Positions 16,765 through 26,708 of a stretch of DNA of 64,000 bases are shown piece by piece. The stretch is from positions 2,542,001-2,606,000 of the forward strand of contig CP073743.1 in NCBI GenBank assembly GCA_024397935.1. The letters are read 5' to 3'. Source of the DNA: a bacterium SCSIO 12844. Lineage in GTDB: Bacteria; Pseudomonadota; Gammaproteobacteria; Francisellales; Francisellaceae. The position numbers were made by a program, and so were the translations under genes. The notes under the pieces are model-generated. The model did no database searches, was not told where the DNA came from, and saw only the letters and a program-made list of their open reading frames with translations. Position 1 is the stretch's first letter; each line of letters starts with the position of its first letter.

Positions 16765-16841
16765 TGGCACGCCCGGCAGGATTCGAACCTGCTACCCTCG
16801 GCTTAGAAGGCCGATGCTCTATCCAGATGAGCTACGGGCGC
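16765..16841 (-). tRNA. tRNA-Arg (anticodon UCU)
   Basis: A 77-base cloverleaf with anticodon loop CTTCTAA (TCT) closed by TCGGC/GCCGA, standard D and T arms, and encoded CCA. The acceptor begins GCGCCCG and ends CGGGCGT, so the first pair is a G-U wobble. Confidence 0.95.
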
Positions 16842-16885
16842 ATTGTTATTCTGCCGTTAAAGCCTTAACTAAAAAGACTTTAGAT

Positions 16886-16962
16886 TGGTCGGAGCAGAGG
16901 GATTTGAACCCCCGACCCTCTGTACCCAAAACAGATGCGCTACCAAGCTGCGCTATGCTCCG
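16886..16962 (-). tRNA. tRNA-Pro (anticodon UGG)
   Basis: A 77-base cloverleaf with anticodon loop TTTGGGT (TGG), acceptor CGGAGCA/TGCTCCG and encoded CCA. First gene of the operon, 13 bases after the -10 box. Confidence 0.95.
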
Positions 16963-16975
16963 CCAACGAAGCGTA

Positions 16976-17004
16976 ATCTTACGCGCTCTGCTTGCGCTTG
17001 TCAA
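16976..17004 (-). promoter_or_regulatory. Near-consensus sigma70 promoter of the Pro-Arg-His-Leu tRNA operon
   Basis: On the minus strand TTGACA (16999-17004), a 17-bp spacer and TAAGAT (16976-16981) stand just before tRNA-Pro. The -35 lies 5 bp beyond the stop of the upstream gene at 17010. This is the cleanest promoter in the window along with that of the rRNA operon. Confidence 0.85.
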
Positions 17005-17009
17005 TAAGC

Positions 17010-17381
17010 TTAAGGCGCATTTTTTAAAGAATTTTTTTGCGCTTCCAATAATTGGATAATTTTTTGATTTTGATTGATGATTCGTTGATTCTGAAGAATA
17101 ACCATCTGGTTTTGACGAGCTTGGATAGCATTTAATAATAAGGTAACTTGTGCCACATCCACTTTTTTACCTTTTAGCTCTTTTTCTAAATTGACAAGCC
17201 CACCCTTAAAGCCTTTTAAAGCCTCAACAATAATTTGATTCGATGTATATTTTTCTACTTGGTATTGTGCATCAGGCTCAAATTTTGGTTGTGGTGTTGG
17301 TAATTTTGTTTCTGATGCAAAACTTACTGAACTAAAGGCTAAAACGATAAGCCCTAATACTAGTTTTTTTGTTTGTTTCAT
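17010..17381 (-). CDS. Hypothetical periplasmic coiled-coil protein
   Basis: A 123-residue protein with GGGGAG 8-9 bases before the ATG and a clear signal peptide (residues 1-22, KKLVLGLIVLAFSSVSFA). The mature part is helical. Residues 75-120 are a Gln/Asn/Ile-rich coiled coil (ARQNQMVILQNQRIINQNQK), which suggests an oligomeric periplasmic protein. No family recognised. It lies between purE and the tRNA promoter on the same strand, 39 bp after purE. Confidence 0.75.
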   Translation of the reverse strand: MKQTKKLVLGLIVLAFSSVSFASETKLPTPQPKFEPDAQYQVEKYTSNQIIVEALKGFKGGLVNLEKELKGKKVDVAQVTLLLNAIQARQNQMVILQNQRIINQNQKIIQLLEAQKNSLKNAP

Positions 17382-17420
17382 TATAATGCTCCCCTAGTTG
17401 CTCTATTTTTAATATTAACC

Positions 17421-17915
17421 TTACTCAAGCTCTAAATTATTTAAAACATTTTGTGTTTGATTCAATCGGTAATTTTTAATTGCTTCTTTAATATCCGAAT
17501 ATGAATTTGACAATATACTAGCGCTTAATAATGCTGCATTTACTGCACCTGCCTTACCAATTGCCAATGTCCCAACTGGAATACCTGCAGGCATTTGCAC
17601 AATAGATAATAAAGAATCCTGACCACTTAATGCTTTTGACTGAATTGGCACCCCCAATACAGGTAAATGTGTTTTAGCGGCCAACATCCCTGGTAAATGA
17701 GCGGCACCCCCAGCACCTGCAATAATGATTTCTATACCTTTATTTTCTGCATTTTCAGCATAATCAAATAACAAATCTGGTGTTCTATGTGCTGATACAA
17801 CTTGCACTTGATACTCAATGCCTAATGCTTTTAACGTCTCTGTTGTATGCTTCATCGTCTCCCAGTCAGATTGAGAACCCATGACAACACCAACTAATGC
17901 TTTTTGCTCACTCAC
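17421..17915 (-). CDS. purE: N5-carboxyaminoimidazole ribonucleotide mutase
   Basis: Converts N5-CAIR to CAIR in purine synthesis. A 164-residue protein, normal for class I PurE. Motifs: [14 protein letters not shown] (phosphate-binding GSxSD), VVSAHRTPD (catalytic His), [12 protein letters not shown], and [17 protein letters not shown]. The start codon is GTG at 17915 with AGGAAA 7 bases before it; no in-frame ATG gives a complete N terminus. purK is not adjacent. Confidence 0.95.
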   Translation of the reverse strand: MSEQKALVGVVMGSQSDWETMKHTTETLKALGIEYQVQVVSAHRTPDLLFDYAENAENKGIEIIIAGAGGAAHLPGMLAAKTHLPVLGVPIQSKALSGQDSLLSIVQMPAGIPVGTLAIGKAGAVNAALLSASILSNSYSDIKEAIKNYRLNQTQNVLNNLELE

Positions 17916-18071
17916 AAGTATTTCCTATTTTAAATTATATTTACAACGCACATTATCATATTTTAGTATTATTGCAAGCATTTGCTGCAATTAATTTGGC
18001 TATATTACAGCCAAAGCTTATGATATACTCTCAAAGCTAGTAATTTTAAGTAATAGAAGGAATATTAATTG

Positions 18072-19046
18072 ATGTTTACTCCTAACGTTATTTTTGCAAT
18101 TGTCATTGTCATTGCAATTGCATTTGTTATTGTATTCGCTGTTAGAGTTGTACCTCAAGGTTTTGAGTGTGTTGTTGAGCGCTTTGGCCGCTATCAAAAA
18201 ACACTAAAGCCCGGCTTAAATATAATTATTCCAATTATGGATCGAGTTGCGAACAAAATGAATATGAAAGAATGTGTACTGAATGTCTCTCGACAAGAAA
18301 TTATCAGTAAAGATAATGCTAGTGTCGAAGTTGATGGTGTTGCTTTCTTTCAAGTATTAGATGCCAAACGTGCAACTTATACGATTAACAATCTTGTTTT
18401 CGCCCTTGACAATCTAATTATCACGAACATCCGTACCGTTCTAGGTGCTATGGATTTAGATGAAATGCTTTCCAATCGTGATGCTATTAATGCAAAGCTA
18501 TTACGTGTATTAGATGAAGCAACTGATCCATGGGGTGTAAAAATTGTTCGTGTAGAAATCCGTGATATTCAACCACCTAAAGACCTACTAGATTCTATGG
18601 CAAAACAAATGAAAGCCGAACGGGAAAAACGTGCTGAAATTTTAAAAGCCGAAGGCATAAAGCAATCTAATATTTTACAGGCTGAAGGACAAAAACAATC
18701 TGAAATTTTAAAAGCTGAAGGCGAAAAGCGCTCACTTGAATTAAATGCTGAAGGTGAAAAGGCAGCTCAGTATAGACAAGCAGAAGCTAATGAACGTTTA
18801 GCTGAAGCAGAAGCCGCAGCGACAGGATATGTATCAAAAGCCATTAGCGAAGGTCGTCTTGAAGCAATTCAATTTTTTATTGCTCAAGATTATATTAAAG
18901 CTTTAGGTAATATTGCATCTGCTGATAATTCAAAAACCATCATGATGCCGGTTGATTCTAGTGGTATTATTGGCTCTGTCGGTGGCATTAGCGAACTTTT
19001 AAAACAAATTAATCTACAATCTAATGTAACGAACATCACAAAATAA
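18072..19046 (+). CDS. qmcA: SPFH/Band 7 membrane protein QmcA-like
   Basis: A 324-residue stomatin/prohibitin-type protein. It has an N-terminal membrane helix (residues 4-27), the Band 7 domain ([20 protein letters not shown] ... LNPG-type loop ... [14 protein letters not shown]), then a long charged helix about 175-260 built of repeats of the type ILKAEGxKQS (residues about 196-240). It organises membrane microdomains in relatives. ATG 18072 is preferred, with a TTG three bases earlier as an alternative; AAGG lies 11 and 8 bases ahead respectively. Paired with an NfeD-like partner 14 bp downstream, the same arrangement as qmcA-ybbK in E. coli. Confidence 0.9.
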   Translation: MFTPNVIFAIVIVIAIAFVIVFAVRVVPQGFECVVERFGRYQKTLKPGLNIIIPIMDRVANKMNMKECVLNVSRQEIISKDNASVEVDGVAFFQVLDAKRATYTINNLVFALDNLIITNIRTVLGAMDLDEMLSNRDAINAKLLRVLDEATDPWGVKIVRVEIRDIQPPKDLLDSMAKQMKAEREKRAEILKAEGIKQSNILQAEGQKQSEILKAEGEKRSLELNAEGEKAAQYRQAEANERLAEAEAAATGYVSKAISEGRLEAIQFFIAQDYIKALGNIASADNSKTIMMPVDSSGIIGSVGGISELLKQINLQSNVTNITK

Positions 19047-19060
19047 TATAGGATTAACAT

Positions 19061-19522
19061 ATGATATTTTGGCACTGGCTAATCTTAGGCGGCATATTTT
19101 TAATCGTTGAATTATTATCATTTACAGCCTTTTTCTTATTTTTTGCTATCGCATCGGTTGTAATGGCTGTAATTACTTGGATTTATCCAGGTCTTGATAC
19201 TTGGGCTCAGGTTATTATTGCGGCCATTTTAGCTATCATTAGCTGTTTAATTTGGTATAAAATTTATCGTAGCTATAAAATGAGCAAACAAAATAAAGCT
19301 GCCCTAAATTTAAATGTCCGCTTAAGTCAATATGTTGGCAAAGAAGCAACACTACTAACGGATGTTACCAATGGCTATGCTAAAGCTAAAATTGGTGATA
19401 CTCAATGGCGTGTTGAAGTCAATGCGTCATTAAAATCAGGAAATCGCGTTATGATTACTGCTTTTGATTCAACAACACTAAAAGCCAAGCCACTTGATAA
19501 AGATATCCAAAATAACCGATAA
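19061..19522 (+). CDS. NfeD-like membrane protein (YbbK type)
   Basis: A 153-residue protein with two or three N-terminal membrane helices (residues 5-70) and a C-terminal OB-fold domain starting near 85 (LSQYVGKEATLLTDVTNGYAKAKIGDTQWRVE), characteristic of short NfeD proteins. It forms a functional pair with the SPFH protein encoded just upstream, with AGGATTAACAT before its ATG. Confidence 0.9.
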   Translation: MIFWHWLILGGIFLIVELLSFTAFFLFFAIASVVMAVITWIYPGLDTWAQVIIAAILAIISCLIWYKIYRSYKMSKQNKAALNLNVRLSQYVGKEATLLTDVTNGYAKAKIGDTQWRVEVNASLKSGNRVMITAFDSTTLKAKPLDKDIQNNR

Positions 19523-19656
19523 TTTCATTTTAAATTTGCTTTTTGAGCTTTTCAATTGATTAAATTTTATAAATCAGTACAATTTAGCTACATTTTAAGT
19601 AAGAGCAATCAATTTAACAACTTATTATCAATTTTTATAGATTAAGGCATATCCTT

Positions 19657-21483
19657 ATGGTAGATAAATTACGCAATATTGCCATTATTGCCCATGTTGA
19701 TCATGGTAAAACAACATTAGTCGATAAACTATTACAACAGTCTGGCACGTTAAATACACGCAATCAACCCGTTGAACGTGTAATGGATTCCAATGATCTT
19801 GAAAAAGAACGTGGTATTACTATTCTAGCTAAAAATACAGCCATTCAATGGGGTGAATATCATATTAACATTGTTGACACCCCAGGACATGCTGACTTTG
19901 GTGGTGAAGTTGAACGTATTTTATCAATGGTTGACTCTGTTTTACTATTGGTAGATGCGGTTGATGGCCCTATGCCACAAACACGATTTGTTACTAAAAA
20001 AGCCTTTGAACAAGGTTTAAAGCCAATTGTTGTTATTAATAAAATTGACCGCCCTGGCGCCCGTCCCGACTGGGTTATGGATCAAGTTTTTGATTTATTT
20101 GATCGCTTAGGTGCAACAGATGAGCAGTTAGATTTTTCTGTTGTTTATACTTCAGCATTAGAAGGTTTTGCAACAATGGATCATGAAAATAAAACCGATA
20201 ATATGGATGCATTGTTTCAGATGATTGTTGATGAAGTACCACAACCTCAAGTTGACTTAAATGGGCCATTTCAAATGCAAATTACCACATTAGATTATTC
20301 TAATTATGTAGGCACTATCGGCATTGGACGTATTACTCGTGGTGTTGCCAAAACCAATATGCCTGTTAGCATTATTAATGCTGATGGCAGTAAACGTCAG
20401 GGGAGAATTCTACAAGTCTTTAGCCATATGGGATTAGAAAGAAAAGAAGTAGCTGAAGCATTTGCAGGTGATATTGTTTGTATTACTGGAATTGAAGAGT
20501 TAAAAATCTCAGATACCTTATGTGATCCAGCGACACCTGAAAGCTTACCATCATTAAGCGTTGATGAACCAACCATTACCATGACATTTCAAGTCAATGA
20601 TTCACCGTTTGCCGGAAAAGATGGTAAATATATTACTTCACGTCAAATTGCAGCACGCTTAGAAAAAGAGTTATTAACTAATGTTGCTTTACGAGTTGAA
20701 CCAACAGATAACCCAGATAAGTTTAAAGTCTCAGGGCGTGGTGAATTACATCTATCGATTCTTTTGGAAAATATGCGTCGCCAACAGTATGAAATTGCTG
20801 TGTCTCGACCTGAAGTAATTATTAAAGAAATCGATGGCGCACTTTGCGAACCTTATGAACATGTAACTATTGATGTTGATGATACCTATCAAGGTTCTGT
20901 AATGGAAAAACTAGGTGAACGCCAAGGCGAATTAAAAGACATGGTCCCAGATGGAAAAGGTCGAGTTCGACTAGAGTATATTATCCCATCACGAAGCTTA
21001 ATTGGTTTTCACACTGAGTTTTTAACGATGACATCAGGCACCGGCATTTTGCACCATGTATTTGATCATTATGGCCCAGCAATTAAGGGCTCTATTGAAT
21101 CTAGGCGCAATGGTGCTTTAATCTCTAATGGTGCAGGCAAGGCCTCTGGCTTTGCTTTATTTAATTTACAAGAGCGTGGCAAATTATTTATTGACCCACA
21201 AACTGAAGTTTATGAAGGCATGATTGTCGGCATGAATTCTCGTGATAATGATTTAACCGTTAACGTTACCAAAGAAAAACAACTAACTAATGTTAGAGCT
21301 GCAGGCAAAGATGAGAATATTATTTTAACACCACCAATCAAAATGACCTTAGAAGGTGCACTAGAATTTATCAACGATGACGAATTAGTAGAAATCACAC
21401 CAAGCTATATTCGCCTTAGAAAAAAACATTTAAGTGAAAGTGATCGCAAACGCTTATCTCGAAAACCCAAAAACGAACGCTAG
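19657..21483 (+). CDS. typA: Ribosome-associated translational GTPase TypA/BipA
   Basis: A 608-residue translation factor GTPase acting on the ribosome in stress and 50S assembly. All G motifs are present: [10 protein letters not shown] (G1, residues 10-19), RGITI (G2), DTPGHADF (G3), [12 protein letters not shown] (G4) and TSA (G5). The EF-G-like domains III/V and the BipA-specific C-terminal domain follow ([36 protein letters not shown]). Length matches E. coli BipA (607). It has its own leader of 134 bp. Confidence 0.97.
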   Translation: MVDKLRNIAIIAHVDHGKTTLVDKLLQQSGTLNTRNQPVERVMDSNDLEKERGITILAKNTAIQWGEYHINIVDTPGHADFGGEVERILSMVDSVLLLVDAVDGPMPQTRFVTKKAFEQGLKPIVVINKIDRPGARPDWVMDQVFDLFDRLGATDEQLDFSVVYTSALEGFATMDHENKTDNMDALFQMIVDEVPQPQVDLNGPFQMQITTLDYSNYVGTIGIGRITRGVAKTNMPVSIINADGSKRQGRILQVFSHMGLERKEVAEAFAGDIVCITGIEELKISDTLCDPATPESLPSLSVDEPTITMTFQVNDSPFAGKDGKYITSRQIAARLEKELLTNVALRVEPTDNPDKFKVSGRGELHLSILLENMRRQQYEIAVSRPEVIIKEIDGALCEPYEHVTIDVDDTYQGSVMEKLGERQGELKDMVPDGKGRVRLEYIIPSRSLIGFHTEFLTMTSGTGILHHVFDHYGPAIKGSIESRRNGALISNGAGKASGFALFNLQERGKLFIDPQTEVYEGMIVGMNSRDNDLTVNVTKEKQLTNVRAAGKDENIILTPPIKMTLEGALEFINDDELVEITPSYIRLRKKHLSESDRKRLSRKPKNER

Positions 21484-21502
21484 AATAAGCATTCTATTTA
21501 TT

Positions 21503-21510
21503 GATATAAT
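21503..21510 (+). promoter_or_regulatory. Extended -10 promoter of trpS
   Basis: TGATATAAT ends 35 bases before the trpS ATG. TATAAT is at 21505-21510 with TG-n ahead; no recognisable -35. AGAAGGAT provides the ribosome site. Confidence 0.55.
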
Positions 21511-21545
21511 CTCTTAATTGCTATATAGAAGGATTTAAACACTTT

Positions 21546-22550
21546 ATGAGTTCTAAACAAATTGTATTAACTGGCATCACACCTTCAGGGATTCCTCATT
21601 TAGGTAATTATATGGGTGCAATTAAACCTGCACTTGATTTAGCCAATAATCCAAATTACCAAGCACGATATTTTATTGCTGATTATCACTCTTTAATTAA
21701 ATTATGGGATCCTAAGTTACGTCAAGATTATATTTATGGTGTTGCTGCAACTTGGCTTGCTTGTGGCTTAGATCCTAAAAATGTAATTTTCTACCGTCAA
21801 AGTGATATCCCTGAGATTCTTGAATTAACCTGGATATTAAATACGGTTGCTGCTAAAGGATTACTCAATCGCGCTCATGCTTATAAAGCATTAGTTGCAC
21901 AAAATGAAGAAGCTAATAAACAAGATCTTGATGCTGGTATTACCATGGGCTTATTCAACTACCCCATCTTAATGGCTGCGGACATTTTAGCTTTTCATAC
22001 TAATTTAGTTCCTGTTGGTAAAGATCAAATCCAACATATTGAAATTGCAAGAGATATTGCCAATAGATTGAATCATATCTATCAAAAAGAGCTACTAACA
22101 GCGCCTGAAGCACTTGTTGAAGAAAAAACACAAACACTACCCGGATTAGATGGCAGAAAAATGTCAAAAAGCTATCAAAATACGATTCCCATCTTTATAG
22201 AACCTAAGAAGATGCGTAAGCTAATTATGAAAATTGTAACCAATTCCCAACCACCTGAAGAACCTAAAGAAACAACAGATTGTACCTTATTTAACTTATA
22301 TCAGGCATTTGCCAGTGAAAGTGAAGCACAGGCAATTGCTAAGCGTTATGCAGAGGGTATTGGTTGGGGTGAAATGAAGCAAATTTTATATGAAAAAATT
22401 TCTATTAACCTTGCTGAACCATATAAACACTATATTGAATTAATCAATGATAAAAAAGCAATTGATGCTGTTTTAAAAGAAGGTAGTGAAAAAGCACGTG
22501 CAATTGCAAGACCATTATTAAATGACATTCGAAAAACAGTAGGAATTTAG
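21546..22550 (+). CDS. trpS: Tryptophanyl-tRNA synthetase
   Basis: A class I synthetase charging tRNA-Trp. 334 residues, normal for bacterial TrpRS. HIGH motif as PSGIPHLGNYMG near residue 14 and KMSKS as LDGRKMSKSYQN near 205. The adenylate and Trp-pocket region DAGITMGLFNYPILMAADIL and the PVGKDQIQHIEIARDIA block are typical. AGAAGGAT lies ahead of the ATG. A PAPS-reductase-like gene follows after 6 bp and is probably cotranscribed. Confidence 0.97.
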   Translation: MSSKQIVLTGITPSGIPHLGNYMGAIKPALDLANNPNYQARYFIADYHSLIKLWDPKLRQDYIYGVAATWLACGLDPKNVIFYRQSDIPEILELTWILNTVAAKGLLNRAHAYKALVAQNEEANKQDLDAGITMGLFNYPILMAADILAFHTNLVPVGKDQIQHIEIARDIANRLNHIYQKELLTAPEALVEEKTQTLPGLDGRKMSKSYQNTIPIFIEPKKMRKLIMKIVTNSQPPEEPKETTDCTLFNLYQAFASESEAQAIAKRYAEGIGWGEMKQILYEKISINLAEPYKHYIELINDKKAIDAVLKEGSEKARAIARPLLNDIRKTVGI

Positions 22551-22556
22551 ATAAAA

Positions 22557-23309
22557 ATGCATGTCATAATTGCAAATTTTGGTGATGATTCAATTGCTTT
22601 AATACAATGGGCATCTAAACAAAACTTATCTAATCTACAGGTTCTATATGTTGATACTGGTTGGGCTGCCTCAAATTGGCATCAACGAATATCACTCGTT
22701 CAAAATTGGTTAAATCGACTAGAAATACCACTTCATATCTTAAAAGCAAACGCTGGATTTGAAACACTTGTTAAAGACAGAAAACAATTTCCAAGTATCC
22801 GTTTTCAATGGTGTCCTGGATTATTAAAGGGTATCCCTATTTTAAATTGGTTGGAAGAAAATGATGAAGATGAGTCTTCAATTATCTTATTACCGCATCG
22901 ACGTAGTATGTCTCAATCACAAGCAATGTTAGAAGAGTATGTTTATGAAAGTGAGCATTATGATGATAGAGTAATCTGGCAACCACTTTTTCAACATTCC
23001 CAAAGCGAACGTGATTACTTAATTAATGAAACATCAATTCCCTTGTTAAATCATCGATCATTAGAGTGTCAACCTTGTATTTTTAGTACTAAAAAAGACT
23101 TAATTAATTTAGAACATCAAGATATTCAAAAAGTTAAAACACTCGAAGATAAAATACAACAACGAATGTTTAATCCAAATGATTATCAAGGTGCTCAATC
23201 GATTAACGAAGTTGTCGTTAGTCTAAAAAATTCACAACCTGATGATAATGAAAACTATTATGAAAAGTTTGCTTTAGGCTGTGCCTGGCCCTATGGGTGT
23301 GGCTTATAG
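22557..23309 (+). CDS. PAPS reductase/adenine nucleotide alpha-hydrolase superfamily protein
   Basis: A 250-residue protein with the PP-loop ATPase fold. The usual SGGKDS loop is replaced by NFGDDSIALIQWA (residues 7-19), followed by VLYVDTGWAASNWHQR, as in small proteins annotated as phosphoadenosine phosphosulfate reductase family. CPGLLKG near 85 and a Cys-x-x-Cys pair (LECQPCIFSTKKDL, near 180) could bind metal or a cluster. The protein ends in CAWPYGCG. The substrate is unknown, and it is not a canonical CysH because the CysH ECGLH tail is absent. It sits 6 bp after trpS. Confidence 0.72.
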   Translation: MHVIIANFGDDSIALIQWASKQNLSNLQVLYVDTGWAASNWHQRISLVQNWLNRLEIPLHILKANAGFETLVKDRKQFPSIRFQWCPGLLKGIPILNWLEENDEDESSIILLPHRRSMSQSQAMLEEYVYESEHYDDRVIWQPLFQHSQSERDYLINETSIPLLNHRSLECQPCIFSTKKDLINLEHQDIQKVKTLEDKIQQRMFNPNDYQGAQSINEVVVSLKNSQPDDNENYYEKFALGCAWPYGCGL

Positions 23310-23327
23310 ACCTTTTTATTATTAGCT

Positions 23328-24836
23328 TCACTTTTTCTCTTTCTTAGCTTGATACATTCTCTGATCAGCTACCTTCAATAACTGATCGACATCTTCACCA
23401 TCAGCTGGGTAAACTGAATAGCCAAAACTAGCTGAATATTCAATGGCTTGTTGCTCATATTTAATTGGCATAGAAATTACTGCCTTATAAAGCTTCTCAA
23501 TAATACTTATCGCATCATTTTTTGTTGCATGTGGTGCAAGTACGACAAATTCATCACCACCTAAACGTGCAACTTTATCTTCACATCTGATATTCTCTTT
23601 TATGCGGTTTGTAAAAGTCTGTAATAAGATATCACCAGCTTTATGGCCATATTGATCATTAATGGGTTTAAAATTATCAAGATCAATATAAAGTACAGCT
23701 AAAGATAAGCCATGACGTTTCGCAAGTGATAATTCATTTTTGAATGCTTCTTTAAACCCTCTGCGATTTAGAACTTGAGTTAAAGGATCTATAATAACTA
23801 AATGATTTAACTTTTTATTAGCTTCTTCCAGTTCTTTTTGACTCTTCTGAATTTGCTGTTTTAATTCATTTGTGTTCATTATGATTCGACCTGATAATGG
23901 GCGTAGGCATAAACTTAATCCAAGAACAAACAAAATTACAATAATAATGATAATACTTATAATAACCCATAATATAACTTGTATGGATGCAAATAAAGTT
24001 GACTGCTTAATAATAACGCCCACGGCCCACTTTGCTTGATGAAGTGGTGCATAAGCAATAAATACATTTTGATTATTAATATCTTTAAGTTCAACTCCCA
24101 CAGCTTTAGTTTGCAGTGCGCGCCCTAATAAACTCTGTAATTTATTATCTGACGAATCACTATTTACCCATGGTGTTTTAATCGGGAAAAACACATCAAT
24201 TAGCTGATTATTATCAATACGTGCAATTACGATTTCTCCAAGTTTATGATGTATTTCTTGATAAATATTTTCTTGAAGAGAGTCGATATCAAACAAAGTA
24301 AGGTCAATACCAATTGGCTGATTATTTTGGTTAAATATAGGCGATGAAAGTAAAACATAATAATGATTATCTCTTACAAAAGGCCCATATAAATATAACC
24401 TATTTTCTTTTAGGTCATATTTAAAATCAGAAGTAATGGGTTGGCCAACGCTTGCCATAACTTCATTTTTAAGATCAATTCTTGTAATACCAACTAATTG
24501 TCGGCTACCTTTTAATGCTGCTTCTAATATCGTATTTAAGTACTTTTGCATATCAGCTTTTGTAATTTTACCTTTTTGATAATCTTCTAATAACTGTTTT
24601 GCTTTAGTACGACTTGAAACTTGTCGAGCAATATCCTTAATTCGAGATAAGTATTCATTAACAATTAATACGCTTGTATCTCTTGCAAAAATAAGGCCTT
24701 GTTGTTCTGTTTGTCGTAACTTAGAATATAAAGGATAGATTGAAATACAGGCAACAATCACAGAAACCAATACAATTGCTAAAATCGAGTAACGCAAAAT
24801 TAATTTCTGAAGTCTATGTGTACCATTTTTCATCAA
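23328..24836 (-). CDS. Membrane diguanylate cyclase with periplasmic sensor domain
   Basis: Makes cyclic di-GMP from GTP. A 502-residue protein: TM helix 14-36, a periplasmic Cache-like sensor of about 240 residues (with VGITRIDLKNEVMASVG and YYVLLSSPIFNQNNQPIGI), TM helix about 282-308, a coiled-coil signalling helix (IQKSQKELEEANKKLN) and the GGDEF domain from about 345. The active loop is intact (ARLGGDEFVVL, near 421), and RCED five residues before it is a product-inhibition I-site. No EAL domain. Downstream of greA on the same strand with a 131-bp gap, so it probably has its own promoter. Confidence 0.9.
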   Translation of the reverse strand: MMKNGTHRLQKLILRYSILAIVLVSVIVACISIYPLYSKLRQTEQQGLIFARDTSVLIVNEYLSRIKDIARQVSSRTKAKQLLEDYQKGKITKADMQKYLNTILEAALKGSRQLVGITRIDLKNEVMASVGQPITSDFKYDLKENRLYLYGPFVRDNHYYVLLSSPIFNQNNQPIGIDLTLFDIDSLQENIYQEIHHKLGEIVIARIDNNQLIDVFFPIKTPWVNSDSSDNKLQSLLGRALQTKAVGVELKDINNQNVFIAYAPLHQAKWAVGVIIKQSTLFASIQVILWVIISIIIIIVILFVLGLSLCLRPLSGRIIMNTNELKQQIQKSQKELEEANKKLNHLVIIDPLTQVLNRRGFKEAFKNELSLAKRHGLSLAVLYIDLDNFKPINDQYGHKAGDILLQTFTNRIKENIRCEDKVARLGGDEFVVLAPHATKNDAISIIEKLYKAVISMPIKYEQQAIEYSASFGYSVYPADGEDVDQLLKVADQRMYQAKKEKK

Positions 24837-24967
24837 TTACCTTCCTCTAAGTTTAAACTATTAATTAAAATAGCTAAAAACTACCTACTTTCCACAGCTT
24901 ATAATAAAATTGCAGAGAGAATCTTTTTAATTATAGACTAGAATTATTGATAAAAAATTTATTTCAC

Positions 24968-25444
24968 TTAAACATATTGAACTTGTGAAATTTCATACTC
25001 TGTAACACCCGCTGGTGTTGTCACTTCAACAACATCTCCTTCAAACTTACCAATTAATGCCCTTGCAATCGGCGAAGAAACTGAAATTTTATTTAATTTG
25101 AGGTCGGCTTCATCATCACCAACAATTTGATAAATTTTTTCTTCATCATTATCTAAATTGAGTAATGTAATTGTTGAGCCAAACACCACTTTATCATTTG
25201 CTGGTATGTTAGCTACATCAATTACCTGTGCATTAGCAAGTTTAGACTCAATATCACGAATGCGCCCTTCTACAAAACCTTGCTGCTCTCTTGCTGCATG
25301 ATACTCTGCATTTTCTTTTAAATCTCCATGCGCTCGAGCTTCAGCAATCGCTTCAACAACTTGAGGACGGACTTCAAATTTTAACTTTTCCAATTCATCT
25401 TTTAATTGTTTTTCACCATTGACTGTCATAGGAATGCGTTGCAT
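24968..25444 (-). CDS. greA: Transcript cleavage factor GreA
   Basis: Rescues backtracked RNA polymerase by stimulating transcript cleavage. With ATG 25444 ([14 protein letters not shown]) the protein has 158 residues, exactly the E. coli length. AAAGGAG is 10 bases ahead; a TTG 6 bases upstream is too close to it. The N-terminal coiled coil holds the catalytic acidic tip [20 protein letters not shown], and the C-terminal FKBP-like domain follows ([31 protein letters not shown]). The leader contains an intrinsic terminator at 25490-25523, before the start codon. Confidence 0.97.
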   Translation of the reverse strand: MQRIPMTVNGEKQLKDELEKLKFEVRPQVVEAIAEARAHGDLKENAEYHAAREQQGFVEGRIRDIESKLANAQVIDVANIPANDKVVFGSTITLLNLDNDEEKIYQIVGDDEADLKLNKISVSSPIARALIGKFEGDVVEVTTPAGVTEYEISQVQYV

Positions 25445-25489
25445 CTCCAATTAACTCCTTTACTTTGAGCCTTTATCTACATACTAATA

Positions 25490-25523
25490 AAACAAAAAAG
25501 CAGCCATATAATAAGCCGCTTTT
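25490..25523 (-). terminator. Intrinsic terminator in the greA 5' leader (attenuator)
   Basis: Read on the minus strand, AAAAGCGGC (25515-25523) pairs with GCTGCTTTT (25496-25504) through nine pairs including one G-U, with a 10-base loop, and is followed by TTTTTTGTTTT. It lies 46-79 bases upstream of the greA ATG, inside the likely leader. No minus-strand gene lies upstream before ispB (which is divergent), so the terminator must act on greA-directed transcripts. Confidence 0.7.
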
Positions 25524-25727
25524 ACCGATCATTTATCATACTCGCTTTAGCAAATAAAATCAATTAGCATCTTAAGCACGAATCTTTGTAATTCAATGGA
25601 CAAATCTTAAGGATAATCACAATAAAATGATATCTACTCTAAAATAATAAAGCGAGATTACTTGACCTTCATGGTACACTTTCATATGCTGTAGGCAATC
25701 CATTTAAGTTGATGTTGATAATAAAAA

Positions 25728-26690
25728 ATGACACTTGAAGCAATAAAATCTTTAATAACTGATGATATTCGACAAAATAACCGTGAAATTATCAAACATT
25801 TAGAATCAGATGTGGTGCTAATTAACCAAATTGGCCATCATATTATTCAAAGTGGCGGCAAACGTTTGCGTCCCTTAATTACAATGCTAAGTGCCAAAGC
25901 TCTAGGTTATCGTGGTGATAAACATATACTTGCTGCAACGATTATAGAATTTATCCATACAGCAACATTACTACATGATGATGTGGTTGATAACTCGTAT
26001 AAGCGCCGTGGTAAAGACACAGCAAACGCCTTATTTGGTAACTCTGTTAGCGTCTTAACCGGTGACTTTTTATACTCCAGAGCATTTGAACTTATGGTCA
26101 GGCTTGATTCTATGGAAATTATGCAAATACTATCTTCAGCAACAAATAAAATTGCCGAAGGTGAAGTTCTACAGCTGATGAACTGTCATAACCCCCAAGT
26201 CACTGAAACGAACTATTTTGACGTTATTTACTGTAAAACAGCTAAATTATTTGAGGCTGCATGCCATATTTCTGCCGTTATCAGTAATACTTCAGATCAC
26301 CATGCAATGATTGAATATGGCAAAAATTTAGGTATTGCATTCCAACTAGCTGATGATGTACTCGATTATACCGCATCTGAAGATGAACTAGGCAAAAATC
26401 TTGGTGATGATTTGGCAGAAGGTAAACCAACATTACCGCTTATTTATACAAAAACTAAAGCTGATAATGATGCTGTTGCATTAATAGATTCTGCAATTGA
26501 AAATGGTGCACTAGAACAAATAAATACAATTACTAACCTGATTAAACAATACCAAGGTATTGATTATACACTTAACTATGCGCTGGAATATGCACAAAAA
26601 GCCAAAGATGCAATTAAAGACTTAACACCATCACCTTATAAAGATGCACTAATCTCTTTAGCTGAGCTTGCTGTTAATCGATCAAACTAG
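25728..26690 (+). CDS. ispB: Octaprenyl diphosphate synthase (trans-polyprenyl synthase)
   Basis: Makes the long isoprenoid side chain of ubiquinone. A 320-residue all-helical prenyltransferase. The two aspartate-rich motifs are LLHDDVVDNSYKRRG (first DDxxD, near residue 83) and QLADDVLDYTA (second, near 208). GGKRLRPLITML and GKPTLPLIYT are family blocks. Length and motifs fit IspB rather than short-chain IspA. Divergent from greA across 277 bp. Confidence 0.93.
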   Translation: MTLEAIKSLITDDIRQNNREIIKHLESDVVLINQIGHHIIQSGGKRLRPLITMLSAKALGYRGDKHILAATIIEFIHTATLLHDDVVDNSYKRRGKDTANALFGNSVSVLTGDFLYSRAFELMVRLDSMEIMQILSSATNKIAEGEVLQLMNCHNPQVTETNYFDVIYCKTAKLFEAACHISAVISNTSDHHAMIEYGKNLGIAFQLADDVLDYTASEDELGKNLGDDLAEGKPTLPLIYTKTKADNDAVALIDSAIENGALEQINTITNLIKQYQGIDYTLNYALEYAQKAKDAIKDLTPSPYKDALISLAELAVNRSN

Positions 26691-26708
26691 ACTAAACTTT
26701 AAAGAAAG

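Noticed and set aside
16814-17059. 81-residue frame over tRNA-Arg and tRNA-Pro
   Set aside because: It runs antisense through two confident tRNA genes and has no ribosome site.
18657-18780. In-frame repeats in the SPFH gene as a possible tandem-repeat array
   Set aside because: The repeats encode the charged coiled coil normal for stomatin-type proteins.
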